Source: Anaeramoeba flamelloides
Lineage: Eukaryota; Metamonada; Anaeramoebidae
DNA length: 64,000 nt
Assembly: GCA_027625915.1 (NCBI GenBank)
Contig: JANTQA010000015.1
Coordinates: forward strand, 11,685,001-11,749,000
Reading direction: 5' to 3'
Shown here: positions 62,521 to 64,000 of the stretch, one piece after another
Layout of the letters: each line of letters begins with the position of its first letter
Position numbering within the stretch: position 1 is the stretch's first letter
Made by a program: the position numbers and the translations under genes
The notes under the pieces: generated by a model
What the model saw: the letters and a program-made list of their open reading frames with translations, nothing else
Databases searched by the model: none
Told to the model about the DNA's origin: nothing

Positions 62521-63901
62521 TTAAGGGAGTATCCACGGTAAAGGAAAATTTTTCACTTTTTTGCAATTCTGAAGAGGATCAGAAAATAACATTTTTTACT
62601 TTGGTTGTAACTCATTGATTTTTATTATTTAAAGTACTTCATTCATTAGATTTTTTAAATTTTTTTTTCAGGTCTCAAAGAAATTGCCACAATAGAATGT
62701 TGAGTTGAATTGCAAAAAATAGTGTTTTGAAAGTTGAATAACTTTTCTTTTATCCTTCTCTCAACATTCTATTGTGGCATTTAATTTTTTCATTTTTTTA
62801 TTTTTTCATCATTTTTTGAGATTTTTTTAATCCTGACAAGATAAAGCAATTAGAAATATTTTTTTTTATTAGTGGCATTTGGGATTAATGGATTTTGTTT
62901 AAAATGAACAACAACATTACAATTGAAAGAATCATAAAAGGAAACATAAATGGGACTTAAATAGCTAGAAGAATTCCAAAATTAGAATAATTAAGTCAAA
63001 TTATTACTTATTAGGATTTTAAATCATTGGGTTTAGTGGAATTGGAGAAGTGAATATGATTATATGTTATCAAAGTTTAAAACACAAAATAGCCACAAGT
63101 TTTATTCAAAAAATCTGAAATTATCTTCTCCCAAAAAAAAAACTAAACCCCATTCCAAAAATTCCAACATATCAGAAAATCAAAAATAGGAAAACAAAAA
63201 CTCAATTTATTATATTTTCCCAAACGTAATATAAAACCATATTTAAATAACATAGTATTAATGGTTTTAATAAGTAATCATTTTCATCCAAATATAAGAA
63301 AACAATATAAAATAAAAAATCAAAACAAGTGTACCCAAAATAAGTAAACGAGCTGAAATGAAAGAGTTTGAACAAAAAATATATTGGTAGATTTGTTAAA
63401 ATTACACCAACAATGGTTGATCGATCAAATGATAAGATACCATGCACAGGTTGTATGTGGATTTTTCAATTTTTGAAACTCAACACTAACATTCTATCAA
63501 CCATCTATAAAAAAATTTCAGATCTAACTAAACTGATTAAGTAACTGAAAAATTGGAAATGAAAACAAAAACAAAAAAGACAAAAAATGAAATAGTTTGT
63601 TGAATTAAAATTAATTTCGAATTGGATGTAAATCATGTTATTGTTATTTTTTCAACTGTTTAAAATGTGTCCAAATTAATGGAATTAAGTTTATTTTAAT
63701 AAAAAAATAATAATAAAAAAAACTATTCTATCAATATAATCTCAATTTTTTTATTGTTGAACATGACTAAAAAAAAAATATCAAATAATTTTTTTAAAAA
63801 AATTTTTAGAGAATCTACGATCACACGCCACTAATATAAAATGTTCTTATCTCATCTCTCTCAAATTTTTATCATGTCTTATGGTGTAGCTACTCCTTTA
63901 A
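62521..63901. mobile_element. Family D element, copy 2, carrying a 924-bp insert
   Basis: It starts TTAAGGGAGTATCCACGGTA; the end, reversed, reads TTAAAGGAGTAGCTACACC. The outer parts (62521-62837 and 63762-63901) match the two halves of 22163-23383 in reverse. The palindrome CCACAATAGAATGTTGAG / CTCAACATTCTATTGTGG (62687-62704 with 62760-62777) is perfect. An insert at 62838-63761 sits where copy 1 has a family C element. The termini resemble those of family A. Confidence 0.78.
63140..63690 (+). repeat. Dispersed repeat E, copy 2
   Basis: Matches 55290-55845. The conserved frame (63381-63476) reads LLKLHQQWLIDQMIRYHAQ before a stop; no start codon is in phase. It lies inside the insert carried by family D copy 2. 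Confidence 0.65.
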
Positions 63902-64000
63902 ATAAATTAAAAAGAAATACTATATTAGAACTACTAAATAATTGAAATGTTAACAATTATTTATAAATTACAATACTCACAAAATAATAAATAAATAATT

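Larger units (their letters stand above)
59858..64000. other. Region after the B-box exon, repeats only
   Basis: An unplaced open stretch at 60123-60261 (LLKNEERSYLRLW, DLIHTHGVACQQKRIL) may belong to the B-box gene. Beyond that I recognise only the repeats listed separately; 60870-61870 shows nothing further. Confidence 0.5.

Overview
This is a very AT-rich eukaryotic nuclear window from a protist. The evidence is spliceosomal introns with GT..AG borders (donors such as GTAAGT, GTATGT, GTAAGA and, in the kinase gene, GTTTGT), TAA stops, asparagine- and lysine-rich proteins, and many DNA transposon remnants. The gene content (VPS39, SH3-PH-RhoGAP, CAMK-type kinase, B-box protein, acetate-transporter family) and the long repeat-filled introns suggest an amoeboid or flagellate protist. 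Anaeramoeba or another AT-rich metamonad or amoebozoan is my guess, not a demonstrated fact. I see no rRNA, tRNA, CRISPR or prokaryotic operon.

Layout. 1-2195 holds no gene and one foldback repeat. 2196-9101 (+) is a two-exon gene for a large asparagine-rich homologue of gamma-secretase-activating protein (GSAP/pigeon). 10265-21914 (-) is a complete four-exon VPS39/VAM6 gene, 885 aa, convergent with GSAP. 21915-28829 is intergenic and repeat-rich. 28830-30106 (+) is a two-exon GPR1/FUN34/YaaH (AceTr) membrane transporter. 31562-32578 (-) is a decayed LINE. 33293-39695 (-) is a complete six-exon CAMK-type kinase, 308 aa. 39696-45805 is intergenic, with a transposon remnant and one doubtful short ORF. 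45806-57704 (+) is a five-exon SH3-PH-RhoGAP-SH3 gene, 590 aa. 59585 (+) begins a B-box zinc-finger gene whose 3' part I could not resolve. The remainder is repeats.

All exon junctions were derived by hand. In the four intact multi-exon genes (VPS39, transporter, kinase, RhoGAP) and in GSAP the phases agree at every junction, and the joined proteins align in order with their families. The genes have unrelated cellular jobs (endolysosomal tethering, Rho-GTPase control, calcium/calmodulin-type signalling, organic-acid transport) and show no operon-like organisation.

The most distinctive content is a set of short inverted-repeat elements, mostly inside 2-5 kb introns. They include: a Tc1/mariner-like family starting TACAGTTTGTTCAATAACCC (4526-5012 and 25122-27481); a related TACAGT family (47793-51409 and about 40084-40600); a TTAAGGGAGTA-ended superfamily (A: 14862-16000, 48865-49984, 57806-58949; D: 22163-23383, 62521-63901); a GGGTGTTTGAAATATTC family (C: 18866-19607, 22304-23068); a CAGTCAAAGTGGCC family (I: 4151-5138, 54085-54594); and several foldbacks. 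Some are nested. One locus supplies the natural empty site for another, and both D copies carry different inserts at the same internal position. A LINE family occurs twice (31562-32578 and 50040-50895), and its 3' tail resembles a separate palindromic repeat family (G).
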